Shown: piece by piece, positions 7,946-16,227 of the stretch
Position numbering within the stretch: position 1 is the first letter of the stretch
Layout: the number at the start of each line of letters is the position of its first letter
Source: an uncultured Faecalibacterium sp.
GTDB taxonomy: Bacteria > Bacillota > Clostridia > Oscillospirales > Ruminococcaceae
NCBI GenBank assembly: GCA_934525845.1
Contig: CAKSZS010000003.1
Location: 1 to 64,000, forward strand
Length of the DNA: 64,000 nucleotides
Reading direction: 5' to 3'
Translations under genes and position numbers: made by a program
Notes under the pieces: model-generated
Seen by the model: the letters and a program-made list of their open reading frames with translations, nothing else
Databases searched by the model: none
What the model was told of the DNA's origin: nothing

Positions 7946-9412
7946 ATGAGTGAACAGAATCCGAAGAACCTGTACGAACTGGTGACCCTGAACATGGAGC
8001 ACCGCTTTGCGGACCGGGTGTCCTTCCGCTGGTACGACGCGGAACAGGACGCCGTGGTGGAAAAGAAGTTCCGCGAAAGCGCCCGGGACATCCGCCGCGC
8101 CGTGAACTACTTCACCCATGAAGTGTCGGACATCCGGGGCAAGCGCATCTGCCTGTGGGCCAACAACAGCTATCAGTACGCCATCAACTGCTACGGCGTC
8201 ATGCTGGCGGGCGGCGTCATCGTGCCGCTGAACCAGCGCAAGAGCTGGGACGAGCTGCACTATGAGCTGGAACTGGTGGAGCCGTCCCTCATCCTGACCG
8301 ACGGCGAGGACTACGGCTGCAACGAGGAGATGAAAGCCGCCTACGGCGAGCTTCTGCGCCCGGTGAACGGCTTTGAGGCCTGCGAGCCGGTGGAGCAGCT
8401 GACCAACCCCATCGACCCCGAGGCTCTGATGGTGCTGATGTTCACTTCCGGCACCACCGGCCGCAGCAAGGGCGTCATGCTCTGCGAGCGCAACTTCTTT
8501 GCGGTGATGCCCCACCATGTGAGCGTGGGCGACAACCTCTGCCGGGCCAAAAATGATCCCGACCTGCGGGTGAGCCACATGACCGTGCTGCCCATGTTCC
8601 ATCTGGGCGCGTTCGGCTGCCTGTTTACCTGGGCATGGATGGGCTGGACCCAGAACCTGGGCAGCCTGCGTACCTTCTATAAGGATCTCAAGCGGATGCC
8701 CAGCCAGGATATGGCCGCCGTGCCGGTGCTGGTGGACTCCATTCACCACGACCTGATGACCGGCCGCACCGCAAAGCTGGGCGACCTGTGGGCCCTGAAC
8801 TGTATGTCTGCCATGTTCGACCCCCAGACCCTGCTGGACCTGAGCCAGCACGGCATGGTCATCAACCAGCTGTATGGCAGCACCGAGACCACCGGCGGCG
8901 GCCTGATCAACTTTGCCATGGATGCCGAGCACATCGGCGCGCTGGGCAAGCCGGACGGCCACTGCGAGTTCAAGCTGATGGACGACGGCGAGATCTGTCT
9001 GCGCGGCGGCGACGTGATGCTGGGCTACTACAAGGACCCCGAGGAGACCGCCAAGGTCATCGACGCCGAGGGCTGGTTCCACACCGGCGACCTGGCCCGT
9101 CAGGACGCCGACGGCTATGTGTTCATGACCGGCCGCAAGAAGAACCTGATCATCCTAGACAGCGGCGAGAACGTCAGCCCCGAGGAGCTGGAAGGTCTGC
9201 TGGAAAAGTGCACCGCCGTCAAGGAGTGCATCGTGAAGGAAAAGGGCAAGAAGATCTGCGCCGTGGTGTTCTGCGAGGAAGCCGACCAGCCGGCCGTGCG
9301 CGATTTCATCACCGAGATCAACCGCACCCTGCCGCTGTACAAGCGCATGACGGCGGTGGAGTTCAGCACCGAGCCGCTGCCCCGCAACGCCATGGGCAAG
9401 CTCCTGCGCTGA
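7946..9412 (+). CDS. AMP-forming acyl/aryl-CoA or carrier-protein ligase
   Basis: 488-residue ANL-superfamily enzyme that would adenylate a carboxylic acid and load it on CoA or a carrier protein. Seen: the P-loop FTSGTTGRSKG (about 166-176), the YGSTET motif (about 309-314), the WFHTGDLA aspartate region (about 377-384), the hinge GRKKNLIILDSGENVSP and the C-terminal lysine in NAMGKLLR. The nearby acyl carrier protein and condensation-like enzyme suggest the acyl group goes to that ACP rather than to beta-oxidation. The substrate cannot be told from sequence; a medium or long fatty acid is plausible. Confidence 0.88.
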   Translation: MSEQNPKNLYELVTLNMEHRFADRVSFRWYDAEQDAVVEKKFRESARDIRRAVNYFTHEVSDIRGKRICLWANNSYQYAINCYGVMLAGGVIVPLNQRKSWDELHYELELVEPSLILTDGEDYGCNEEMKAAYGELLRPVNGFEACEPVEQLTNPIDPEALMVLMFTSGTTGRSKGVMLCERNFFAVMPHHVSVGDNLCRAKNDPDLRVSHMTVLPMFHLGAFGCLFTWAWMGWTQNLGSLRTFYKDLKRMPSQDMAAVPVLVDSIHHDLMTGRTAKLGDLWALNCMSAMFDPQTLLDLSQHGMVINQLYGSTETTGGGLINFAMDAEHIGALGKPDGHCEFKLMDDGEICLRGGDVMLGYYKDPEETAKVIDAEGWFHTGDLARQDADGYVFMTGRKKNLIILDSGENVSPEELEGLLEKCTAVKECIVKEKGKKICAVVFCEEADQPAVRDFITEINRTLPLYKRMTAVEFSTEPLPRNAMGKLLR

Positions 9413-9601
9413 GAAAAAAGACGGACGGCACACGGCCCGGCACAAAAACTGGGCATTCTGGCAGAAAAAACTGTACGCTGCCGGGAATGAACCGCAAAAG
9501 AGCTGGGCAAACCGATAGCGGTTGTGCTATACTGTGTGCAGGACGTGCAGAACCAAACGGCTGCACAACATCATCCGTCACGGAAAGGAAGAATACTTCT
9601 T

Positions 9602-9844
9602 ATGGAACGAGCAGAAATCATTTCCCAGATCCTGGCCATTCTGGAGGACGTCGCTGAGGTGTCCCCGGAGGATGTGAACGAAGACAGCGTGCTGATGGAC
9701 GATCTGGATCTGTCCTCGATGGAGATCCTGACCATCGTGGCGGACCTGGAGGAGACCTTCGGCCTGCGCATCCCGGAAAAGGAACTGCGCAACTTTGTCA
9801 CCATCAGCGATCTGGCAGATTATCTGGCGGCAAACGCGGGGTAA
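9602..9844 (+). CDS. Acyl carrier protein
   Basis: 80 residues, acidic, four-helix ACP pattern. Aligned by distance to the LEETF segment of helix II, Ser39 in LSSME is the phosphopantetheine site, although the usual DSL is changed to SSM. Start chosen at ATG 9602; AAGGAAGAA is upstream. A TATACT at about 9531 may give it its own weak promoter in the 189-base gap after the ligase gene. It is followed after 4 bases by the condensation-like gene. Because it stands apart from fatty-acid synthesis genes it is probably dedicated to this cassette. Confidence 0.9.
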   Translation: MERAEIISQILAILEDVAEVSPEDVNEDSVLMDDLDLSSMEILTIVADLEETFGLRIPEKELRNFVTISDLADYLAANAG

Positions 9845-9848
9845 CCGG

Positions 9849-11063
9849 ATGGAACAGACACAGCGCTCGGCGGAATACGTTTTCCAGGGCATTATGTACT
9901 ACTTCCGCCGGGAAAAGGTCTGCCCCCGGTATCAGTTCACCCTGAAGGACCCGGTGGATCCGGCCCTGTTGCAGCAGGCATTGGACGCCGCCCTGGACGC
10001 CGCCCCCTCTTACCGGGTGCGTCTGGTGTGGGAAAAGCGGGACGCCTTTCTGGAGCCGAACCCGGAACCCTGCCTGGTCCGGCAAGGCAGCACCCAGCCG
10101 GAGATGCCGGAGGAGACCAACGGCTATTTCTTCGCGGTGAGCTGTGAAGGGAACACGGTCTATTTCGACTGGTTCCACTTTATCGCGGACGGCCACGGCG
10201 TGTCGCCCTTCCTCACCCGCATCCTGGAGCTGTACTGCAACCTGCGGTACGGCACCGCCTTTGCCAATCCGCCCATCCCGAACAGCCCGCCTTATGACAT
10301 CGCCAAGCTGGTGGAGCAGTACCCCTTGCAGGTCATGGACGAGACCACCCTGCAGCGAGAGGTGGTGCAGACCTGCGAGAGCACGATGCACCGCACCCGC
10401 CTGCGCATGACCAAGCAGAGCCTGGTGCAGAAAGGCGTGGAAAACGGCGTCAAGCCCTTCTGCGCCCTCATGGGCCTGCTCTGCATCGGCCTGGGACAGT
10501 ATCTGGGCAAGGATGCCATTCAGTATTCCTACTCGGTGGACACCCGGGACGCCCTGAACGTCCCGGACGCCCTGTACAACTGCGTAAGTTCCGTGCAGGA
10601 CGGTGTGGCTGTCCCGGCGGGCACCCGGCTGAGCGATTTTGTCCGGGCGATGGACGCCGCCGTGAAGGAGAGCCTGACCCCGGAGCGCAAGCGCCGCAAG
10701 ATGGCCGACCAGATGGGCTGGGTCTACAAGGTGGACCAGCAGAAAGCCCCCCTGCGCATCAAGCAGCGGGTGTTCCAGATGGGCGAGTACATCAGCGGCA
10801 TCCCGGCGGATTTCTGGTTCAGCTACCTGGGCAACCCGCTCATGCCGGCCACCCCGGAACTGGAACAGTACACCACCGACTTCGGCGTGTGGGTCCCGCC
10901 GGACGGTGGTTCCCTCTGTGTGGAAGCTTCCACCCTGAACGGCATCATCACCCTGTGCATCGAGAACAAGGTGCCGAAAGACGGCCTGTCCGCTGTCCTG
11001 CGGCAGACCTTGGAAGCCGAGGGCATCGAGGTGCTGGAAGCCGAAGAACTGGATGAATTTTAA
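9849..11063 (+). CDS. Condensation-domain-like acyltransferase
   Basis: 404 residues from ATG 9849, 4 bases after the ACP stop. The motif FHFIADG (His110, Asp114) corresponds to the HHxxxDG active site of NRPS condensation domains and alcohol/phthiocerol acyltransferases; the second, catalytic His is kept. The C-terminal half contains a WFSYLGNP segment like the CoA-acyltransferase fold. It should move the acyl group from the carrier protein to an amine or alcohol acceptor. Stand-alone, it is shorter than a full condensation domain module. No downstream gene is part of the unit: a terminator follows at once. Confidence 0.75.
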   Translation: MEQTQRSAEYVFQGIMYYFRREKVCPRYQFTLKDPVDPALLQQALDAALDAAPSYRVRLVWEKRDAFLEPNPEPCLVRQGSTQPEMPEETNGYFFAVSCEGNTVYFDWFHFIADGHGVSPFLTRILELYCNLRYGTAFANPPIPNSPPYDIAKLVEQYPLQVMDETTLQREVVQTCESTMHRTRLRMTKQSLVQKGVENGVKPFCALMGLLCIGLGQYLGKDAIQYSYSVDTRDALNVPDALYNCVSSVQDGVAVPAGTRLSDFVRAMDAAVKESLTPERKRRKMADQMGWVYKVDQQKAPLRIKQRVFQMGEYISGIPADFWFSYLGNPLMPATPELEQYTTDFGVWVPPDGGSLCVEASTLNGIITLCIENKVPKDGLSAVLRQTLEAEGIEVLEAEELDEF

Positions 11064-11066
11064 CGC

Positions 11067-11115
11067 AAAAGCAGCCTTTTCCGTACCGAGTGTGCGGGAA
11101 AGGCTGCTTTTTTTA
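11067..11115. terminator. Bidirectional terminator between cassette and birA
   Basis: AAAGCAGCCTTTTCC pairs imperfectly with GGGAAAGGCTGCTTT, followed by a T7 run on the plus strand and A-rich upstream for the minus strand. The hairpin serves both convergent genes. Confidence 0.85.
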
Positions 11116-12078
11116 TGAATCTGTTTTAGTAGGCCGCGTGGTCACCTCGCCGCAGCGCAGGGCCTCCTGCCGGCCGTTTTCCCGCTGGATGACCAGCCGG
11201 CCTTCGTCGTCGATGGACAGCGCCCTGGCGGCGTAGGTCTCGTGGGCGGCGCAGACCGTGACCCAGTGGCCGGGCACGAAGCACCGGGCACGGTACTCGT
11301 CCAGACAGGCAAAGTCCGGGCAGAGGGCCAGCAGCTCCCGGGCGATGGCCCCCGCCAGGGCCGCGCGGCTCACCGGGGCCGGTCCGCCGGGGTACAGGCT
11401 CCCGGCCTTGCGGGCCAGTTCCGGGGGCCAGTCGGCGGCGGTGGAGGTCAGGTTCAGGCCGATGCCCACCACGAGCCATTCCAACTGTCCGCTTTCCAGG
11501 TCGGTCCCGGCTTCGGTCAGGATGCCGCAGACCTTTTTGCCCTGCTCGTACAGGTCGTTCACCCACTTGATGGACAGTTCCCGCCCGCACAGGGCTTTCA
11601 CGGCACGGCAGACGGCCACCGCTGCCCCGATGGTGGCCGTCTGCGCCCCAGCAGCGGGCAGGGCAGGCCGCAGGACCACGGAGAGATAAACGCCCTTGCC
11701 CGCCGGGCTTTCAAAGGTGCGGCCCAGCCGTCCGCGTCCGGCGCTCTGGTGTCCGGTGAGCACCAGGGTGCCGTGGGATGCACCGTCCAGCGCCAGCAGC
11801 TTGGCCGTGCGGTTGGAGCTTTCCAGCGTGTCGTAAACGTACACCGGTGCGGGATACGCGCCCACGGCTTCCGCGCAGAAGGGGTCCCCGCCCGCCAGCC
11901 GGTAGCCCCGGCGGGAAACGGCTTCCAGTGCATAGCCCTGGGCGGTGAGGGCGGCCGCGGCTTTGTGCACCGCCGCGCGGCTCACCCCCAGCTGCCGGGC
12001 CAGCTGCTGGCCGGAAACGTAATCGCCCTCTGCGGCGCTGAGAGCCTGCAAAAGTGCCTGCCGGGTGCTGACAGCCAT
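11113..12078 (-). CDS. birA: Biotin-[acetyl-CoA-carboxylase] ligase and repressor
   Basis: 321 residues. N-terminal winged-helix (VSGQQLARQLGVSRAAVHKA, about 21-40) and a biotin-protein ligase domain with the biotin/ATP loop GHQSAGRGRLGRTFESP and the catalytic KWVNDLY segment. It biotinylates carboxylase BCCP subunits and probably represses biotin genes as a dimer. GGAGGGG lies before the ATG. A promoter is at 12128-12155. Confidence 0.95.
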   Translation of the reverse strand: MAVSTRQALLQALSAAEGDYVSGQQLARQLGVSRAAVHKAAAALTAQGYALEAVSRRGYRLAGGDPFCAEAVGAYPAPVYVYDTLESSNRTAKLLALDGASHGTLVLTGHQSAGRGRLGRTFESPAGKGVYLSVVLRPALPAAGAQTATIGAAVAVCRAVKALCGRELSIKWVNDLYEQGKKVCGILTEAGTDLESGQLEWLVVGIGLNLTSTAADWPPELARKAGSLYPGGPAPVSRAALAGAIARELLALCPDFACLDEYRARCFVPGHWVTVCAAHETYAARALSIDDEGRLVIQRENGRQEALRCGEVTTRPTKTDS

Positions 12079-12127
12079 GGCCGAACCCCTCCTTTTGTGC
12101 TATAATGAATCCAATGTGTTCTTTTTT

Positions 12128-12155
12128 ATTGTAGCAGACCCGCACCAAAAGGCAA
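12128..12155 (-). promoter_or_regulatory. Promoter of birA
   Basis: Minus strand TTGCCT (complement of 12150-12155), 16-base spacer, TACAAT (complement of 12128-12133). Confidence 0.6.
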
Positions 12156-12280
12156 CGAAAAAATTTTTTTGGAAGTTTTTGCAGGAAACGCCGGGCCTGT
12201 CTCGTAGAAAAGAACAGAAGGGCAGCGCAAGACGGCCCTCCGCAAAACCGGAAAGGAGGCTGTGCAGGTCGTTGACGACA

Positions 12281-12814
12281 ATGGAATTCAGCACGATGGT
12301 GCAAACCTATCAGGCACTGGTCTACACAGTCTGCCACCAGCTGGTGCCGGATGTGGGCGAAGCGCAGGATCTGACCCAGGAGACCTTTCTGGCGGCATGG
12401 CGGGCCATCGACCGCTGTCCGCCCGGCTTTGAAAAGCAATGGCTGGCCCGCATTGCTTCCAACAAAGCCAAGGATTACTTACGCAGTGCATGGGCGCGCC
12501 GGGTAAACACCCCCGGCGACGAGGTGTTGGCGCTGGAAGGCGCCCCGCCGGATCTGCAGCCGGAGCAGCAGGTGCTGGACGCGCTGGGCGAGGAAGAACT
12601 CACCCGGATGATCCTGGACCTGCGGGAGCCTTACAAAACGCCCTGCCGCCTGGTGCTGCTGGAACAGCACACCGCCGCGCAGGCCGCTGCCCTCTGCGGG
12701 CGCCCGCAGAAAACGGTGGAAGCGCAGGTCTACCGCGCCAGAAAGATGCTGGCCCAGCAGATCACTGCACAGCAGGAAGGGAGGAGTATGGTGCATGGAA
12801 CTGTTTCGGGATGA
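12281..12814 (+). CDS. ECF-type RNA polymerase sigma factor
   Basis: 177 residues from ATG 12281. AAGGAGG at 12253-12259 is far from this ATG, so an in-frame TTG at 12272 is an alternative start. Region 2 (YQALVYTVCHQLVPDVGEAQDLTQETFLAAW) and region 4 (TAAQAAALCGRPQKTVEAQVYRARKML) are visible with a short linker, the two-domain layout of group IV sigma factors. The zinc-finger protein overlapping its 3' end is its likely anti-sigma factor. Target promoters are unknown. Confidence 0.88.
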   Translation: MEFSTMVQTYQALVYTVCHQLVPDVGEAQDLTQETFLAAWRAIDRCPPGFEKQWLARIASNKAKDYLRSAWARRVNTPGDEVLALEGAPPDLQPEQQVLDALGEEELTRMILDLREPYKTPCRLVLLEQHTAAQAAALCGRPQKTVEAQVYRARKMLAQQITAQQEGRSMVHGTVSG

Positions 12815-13364
12815 TGGCTGTCTGACGGATGAGGGGCTGCACGCCCTGATCGCCGGAGAGCTGGATGAAATGGGACGGCTGGAAGCCGCCGAACATCTGT
12901 CATATTGTGACAAGTGCATGGACCGCTACACCGCTCTGCTGACGGAGGATGTGCTGGAACAGCCGCCCCGCTCTGCCCGGGGCGCGGTGATGACCACCAT
13001 TTTTGTGCGGCTGATGCAGAACACTTGGGGCCGCGCGGCTGTGGCCACGGTGGCGGCGGTGCTGGCGCTGACCCTGTGGCGCACCGGCACCATTGACCAG
13101 ATTCTGACCGGCACCCGGGACCTGAAGACCTGGATGCCGGACACGAGCCAGAGCCAGCCGGCCGAACCGGAACGTCTGGGCCAGCCGGTGCAGGATGACG
13201 AACGCCGGCCCGCCGAGACCGGACCGCTGGGCCAGCCGGCAGAGGACAAAAAGCCGGCCAAGACCTTCTCCGAAAAGCTGTCCGGTGCGCTGGACGGCCT
13301 GCTGTTCGGCAAACACGAATCCACGGCAAAGCATGATGCTGCCGTTTCCAATCAAACGAAATGA
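12795..13364 (+). CDS. Zinc-finger anti-sigma factor
   Basis: 189 residues overlapping the sigma gene by 20 bases. The N-terminal part has HLSYCDKC, the H-x3-C-x2-C signature of zinc-binding anti-sigma domains. A single membrane segment follows (about 78-92, AAVATVAAVLALTLW), then a Pro/Glu-rich stretch with the repeated unit RLGQPVQDDE / PLGQPAEDKK and a Lys-rich tail on the outer side. It would hold the sigma factor at the membrane and release it on an envelope signal. Confidence 0.8.
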   Translation: MELFRDDGCLTDEGLHALIAGELDEMGRLEAAEHLSYCDKCMDRYTALLTEDVLEQPPRSARGAVMTTIFVRLMQNTWGRAAVATVAAVLALTLWRTGTIDQILTGTRDLKTWMPDTSQSQPAEPERLGQPVQDDERRPAETGPLGQPAEDKKPAKTFSEKLSGALDGLLFGKHESTAKHDAAVSNQTK

Positions 13365-13375
13365 GGGAATCGACT

Positions 13376-14083
13376 ATGAAGAAAAACGGAATCCTGACCC
13401 TGCTGTTTGCCTGCATCCCCGGCGCGGGCCAGATGTATCAGGGCTATATGAAGCGGGGACTCTCGCTCATCACCATGTTCTGCCTGTTTATTATCGTAGG
13501 CAGCGCCACGGGGCTGGATGCGCTGGTAGTCGGCTGCATCGTGGTGTATATGTACAGCTTTTTCGATACCTTCAACCTCCGCGCCCAGATCATCGCGGAG
13601 AATGCTCCGGCAGACGACTATCTGGTGCACATCAACTGGAAAGACAAGCGGATGCAGGACTTCATGATGGACAGCCACAAGCTGCTGGGCTGGGGCCTCA
13701 TTGCCCTGGGCGGCCTGGTGGCCTACGAGAACATCATCATGCGGGTGTTCGGCGATGTGATGTGGCGCTGGGGCCAGAACAACCCTGTGTTCCGCGCCAT
13801 CTATCTGATGCTGGATGAGCTGCCCCAGATCGTGACCTGCGTGGCCCTCATCGTCTGCGGCCTGTGGCTGGTGCGCGGCCCCAAGGGCAAAAAGAACCGC
13901 AAAAAGCCGGAGCCGCCCCAGGACGAAGATTTTACCGAGTATACAGCCGCAGACCCTGCGGCCCCGGACGAGGACGCAGGCTTTGCCATGCCCAAGCTGG
14001 CGGCTCTGCTGGGTAAGCCGGTGACCCCGGAGCAGCCGGAACAGCCGGAGAAACCGGAGGATGACGATGGACGAGAAGAATAA
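13376..14083 (+). CDS. TM2-like membrane protein of sigma operon
   Basis: 235 residues from ATG 13376 (AGGGA upstream); an ATG at 13361 overlaps the previous stop but has no ribosome site. The N-terminus (TLLFACIPGAGQMYQGYMKR then two hydrophobic helices) matches the TM2/GAGQMYLG type of membrane domain. A third and fourth helix lie near residues 100-165 and the C-terminus is a long acidic, Pro-rich cytoplasmic tail. It belongs to the sigma/anti-sigma transcript. Function unknown, probably envelope sensing or a sigma-regulon product. Confidence 0.75.
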   Translation: MKKNGILTLLFACIPGAGQMYQGYMKRGLSLITMFCLFIIVGSATGLDALVVGCIVVYMYSFFDTFNLRAQIIAENAPADDYLVHINWKDKRMQDFMMDSHKLLGWGLIALGGLVAYENIIMRVFGDVMWRWGQNNPVFRAIYLMLDELPQIVTCVALIVCGLWLVRGPKGKKNRKKPEPPQDEDFTEYTAADPAAPDEDAGFAMPKLAALLGKPVTPEQPEQPEKPEDDDGREE

Positions 14084-14972
14084 ATTCGACCTTGAAAACG
14101 AAGCAGAAACTGCAGAAAACACGGCATCGCGGACCATCAGGCGGTCCGCACCTCCGAGTGATGCCCCCAAGCGCCGGGTGGGCAGCCTGACGCTGGGGTT
14201 CTGCCTGATCGCGGCGGGCATCTTCTTCCTGTGCTATTACTTTGTGCCGGGCTTTGACTGGCAGCTGACCCTCAGGATCGCCCCGGCGGCTGCACTGATC
14301 CTGCTGGGCAGCGAGGTGCTGTTCTTTGCTTCCCGCCCGGGCCGCTGGAAGTACGATTTCATGTCCGTGTTCGTCTGCCTGGTGCTCATTGCAGGCTGCT
14401 TCTGCCTGAGCTTTGTGCCGGTGGTGTGGAGCGAGATCGATCCTGCCCGCCAGCAGAACGCCGCAAAACTGAGCCAGGAATACACCGATGAAGTGTGCAG
14501 GACCTTCCGGAAAGATGCGCCGGACGTCCCGTTGCGGGATGTCTACACAGACCTGTACCTCTACACGAATGCGGTGGAGACGCTGGATGCACTGGAACCG
14601 GGAAACGGTCATCTGTCCCTTCATGTGGAGCTGTTCGGACCCTACGACAGCGCGGAGGCTTTTGCTCAGGACTGCCGCCGTCTGACCGACAGCCTCCAGA
14701 AGCAGGGGGTGCAGCCGGATGCCGTGAGCTTTGAATGTGATGCATTCCTCTCGGATGACGCCGTGCGCAAGGGCCTGGATTCCGGCAGTTTACAGCAGAC
14801 GCAGGACTATCGGCTGGAACTATACGGCACCCCGCAGCTGGACTGGACGGCGGACCAGATGGCTCGTGAGACCGACGTGACCGATCTGCTGGACGAGGAA
14901 AATCTGCCGGAAGAGGATGCTGCAGAGGACGCTTCCTCGGCGGAAGAAAGCACCGTCACGATCGTGGTCTGA
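14067..14972 (+). CDS. LiaF-like transmembrane protein
   Basis: 301 residues from ATG 14067 (GGAGG 6 bases upstream), overlapping the preceding gene by 17 bases. Residues about 35-110 form four hydrophobic helices with LTLGFCLIAAGIFFLCYYF and APAAALILLGSEVLFF, the LiaI/LiaF/DUF5668 membrane pattern. The rest is a soluble domain with a possible ferredoxin-like layout and an acidic tail. In other Firmicutes LiaF-type proteins report cell-wall antibiotic stress, which suits its place after an ECF sigma pair. Confidence 0.7.
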   Translation: MDEKNKFDLENEAETAENTASRTIRRSAPPSDAPKRRVGSLTLGFCLIAAGIFFLCYYFVPGFDWQLTLRIAPAAALILLGSEVLFFASRPGRWKYDFMSVFVCLVLIAGCFCLSFVPVVWSEIDPARQQNAAKLSQEYTDEVCRTFRKDAPDVPLRDVYTDLYLYTNAVETLDALEPGNGHLSLHVELFGPYDSAEAFAQDCRRLTDSLQKQGVQPDAVSFECDAFLSDDAVRKGLDSGSLQQTQDYRLELYGTPQLDWTADQMARETDVTDLLDEENLPEEDAAEDASSAEESTVTIVV

Positions 14973-14983
14973 TCGGAAAATGC

Positions 14984-15024
14984 AAAAAGTGCCCGGTGCG
15001 GAGTTTTCCGCACCGGGCACTTTG
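14984..15024. terminator. Bidirectional terminator
   Basis: AAAGTGCCCGGTGCGG and CCGCACCGGGCACTTT form a long perfect stem between the convergent sigma operon and purC. Confidence 0.9.
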
Positions 15025-15034
15025 TATGCTGCAA

Positions 15035-15904
15035 TTACAGCTTCTTGCCGGTCAGAAGCTCATAAGCCTCCAGATATTTGGCAATGGTCTTGTCGATGAC
15101 GTCCTGGGGCAGGTCGTAGTTGCTGTCCGGATGAGCCTTCAGCCAGTCGCGGACGAACTGCTTGTCGAAGGAGGGCTGGCCGTGGCCCGGCTCATAGCCT
15201 TCCAGCGGCCAGAAGCGGGAGGAGTCCGGGGTCAGCATCTCATCGCCCAGCACCACATTGCCGTTCTCGTCCAGGCCGAACTCAAACTTGGTGTCCGCGA
15301 TGATGATGCCGCGGGACAGGGCATACTCGGCGCACTTTTTGTACAGGGCGATGGTGTAGTCCCGCAGCTTTGCGGCGTACTCCTCGCCGTGGCCGGGGAA
15401 CTGCTTTTCCAGCACCTCAATGCTGCGCTCGTAGGAGATGTTCTCGTCATGGTCGCCGATCTCAGCTTTGGTGGAGGGGGTGTAGATCGGCTCGGGCAGC
15501 TTCTGGGATTCCTGCAGACCCTCGGGCAGCTGGATGCCGCAGACCTTGCCGGTCTTCTGGTAGCTGGCCCAGCCGCTGCCGGTGATGTAGCCGCGCACGA
15601 TGCACTCGATGGGCAGCATGGTCAGCTTGCGGCACATCATGCTGTTGCCGTCGAACTGGGGCTGCCGGAAGAACTCCGGCATATCCTTTACATCCACGCT
15701 CAGCATATGGTTGGGCAGCAGGTCACGGGTGTAGTCAAACCAGAATTTGCTCATCTGGGTCAGGACGGTGCCCTTTTTGGTGACCTTATTTTTCAAAATG
15801 ACGTCAAACGCAGAGATGCGGTCGGTGGCAACCATGATCAGGCTGTCGCCGTTGTCATAGATCTCACGAACCTTGCCTTCCTTAATGGGCTTGAATTCAG
15901 TCAT
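15035..15904 (-). CDS. purC: SAICAR synthetase
   Basis: 289 residues from MTEFKPIKEGKVREIY, whose ATG at 15904 has GGAG upstream; an ATG 8 codons earlier lacks one. Catalyses ATP-dependent joining of aspartate to CAIR in purine synthesis. Visible landmarks are ATDRISAFDVIL, the ECIVRGYITGSGW block and DTKFEFGLDENG. It is alone here rather than in a pur operon. A possible minus-strand promoter is at 15965-15992. Region 15905-16227 shows no gene. Confidence 0.97.
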   Translation of the reverse strand: MTEFKPIKEGKVREIYDNGDSLIMVATDRISAFDVILKNKVTKKGTVLTQMSKFWFDYTRDLLPNHMLSVDVKDMPEFFRQPQFDGNSMMCRKLTMLPIECIVRGYITGSGWASYQKTGKVCGIQLPEGLQESQKLPEPIYTPSTKAEIGDHDENISYERSIEVLEKQFPGHGEEYAAKLRDYTIALYKKCAEYALSRGIIIADTKFEFGLDENGNVVLGDEMLTPDSSRFWPLEGYEPGHGQPSFDKQFVRDWLKAHPDSNYDLPQDVIDKTIAKYLEAYELLTGKKL

Positions 15905-15964
15905 ACTCAAACACTCCAGTTCTCTCATTCCGGGCCGCAGTACGCGGCAGCGTCTTACAGCTCT

Positions 15965-15992
15965 ATTTTACCATGTCTTTTGCGGCTTGAAA
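15965..15992 (-). promoter_or_regulatory. Possible purC promoter
   Basis: Minus strand TTTCAA (complement of 15987-15992), 16-base spacer, TAAAAT (complement of 15965-15970). The -35 is weak. Confidence 0.45.
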
Positions 15993-16227
15993 AGAAACAG
16001 ATGGGAGAGATTTGCCGGCAGTTTTTCGAAATTCTCGTGAAAAGTGCGCAAAAAATAATGGAAAATTTCGTCGTTTTGACGATAAAAGTCGTACTTTCCC
16101 GGCGGACAGTGCCCGGTGAAAAAGAGTTGGTAGACACCCGCCCGAAAAAGGTGTACTCTAAAAAGGAACCGCTGCCGGGCAGGCCGCACGACAGCAACGC
16201 TGAAACAGAGAGGAAACAAAAAACGAT

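Noticed and set aside
12160..12240. ECF-like autoregulatory promoter (GGAAAC ... CGTA) before the sigma gene
   Set aside because: Spacing is 13 bases rather than about 16, so I do not claim it.
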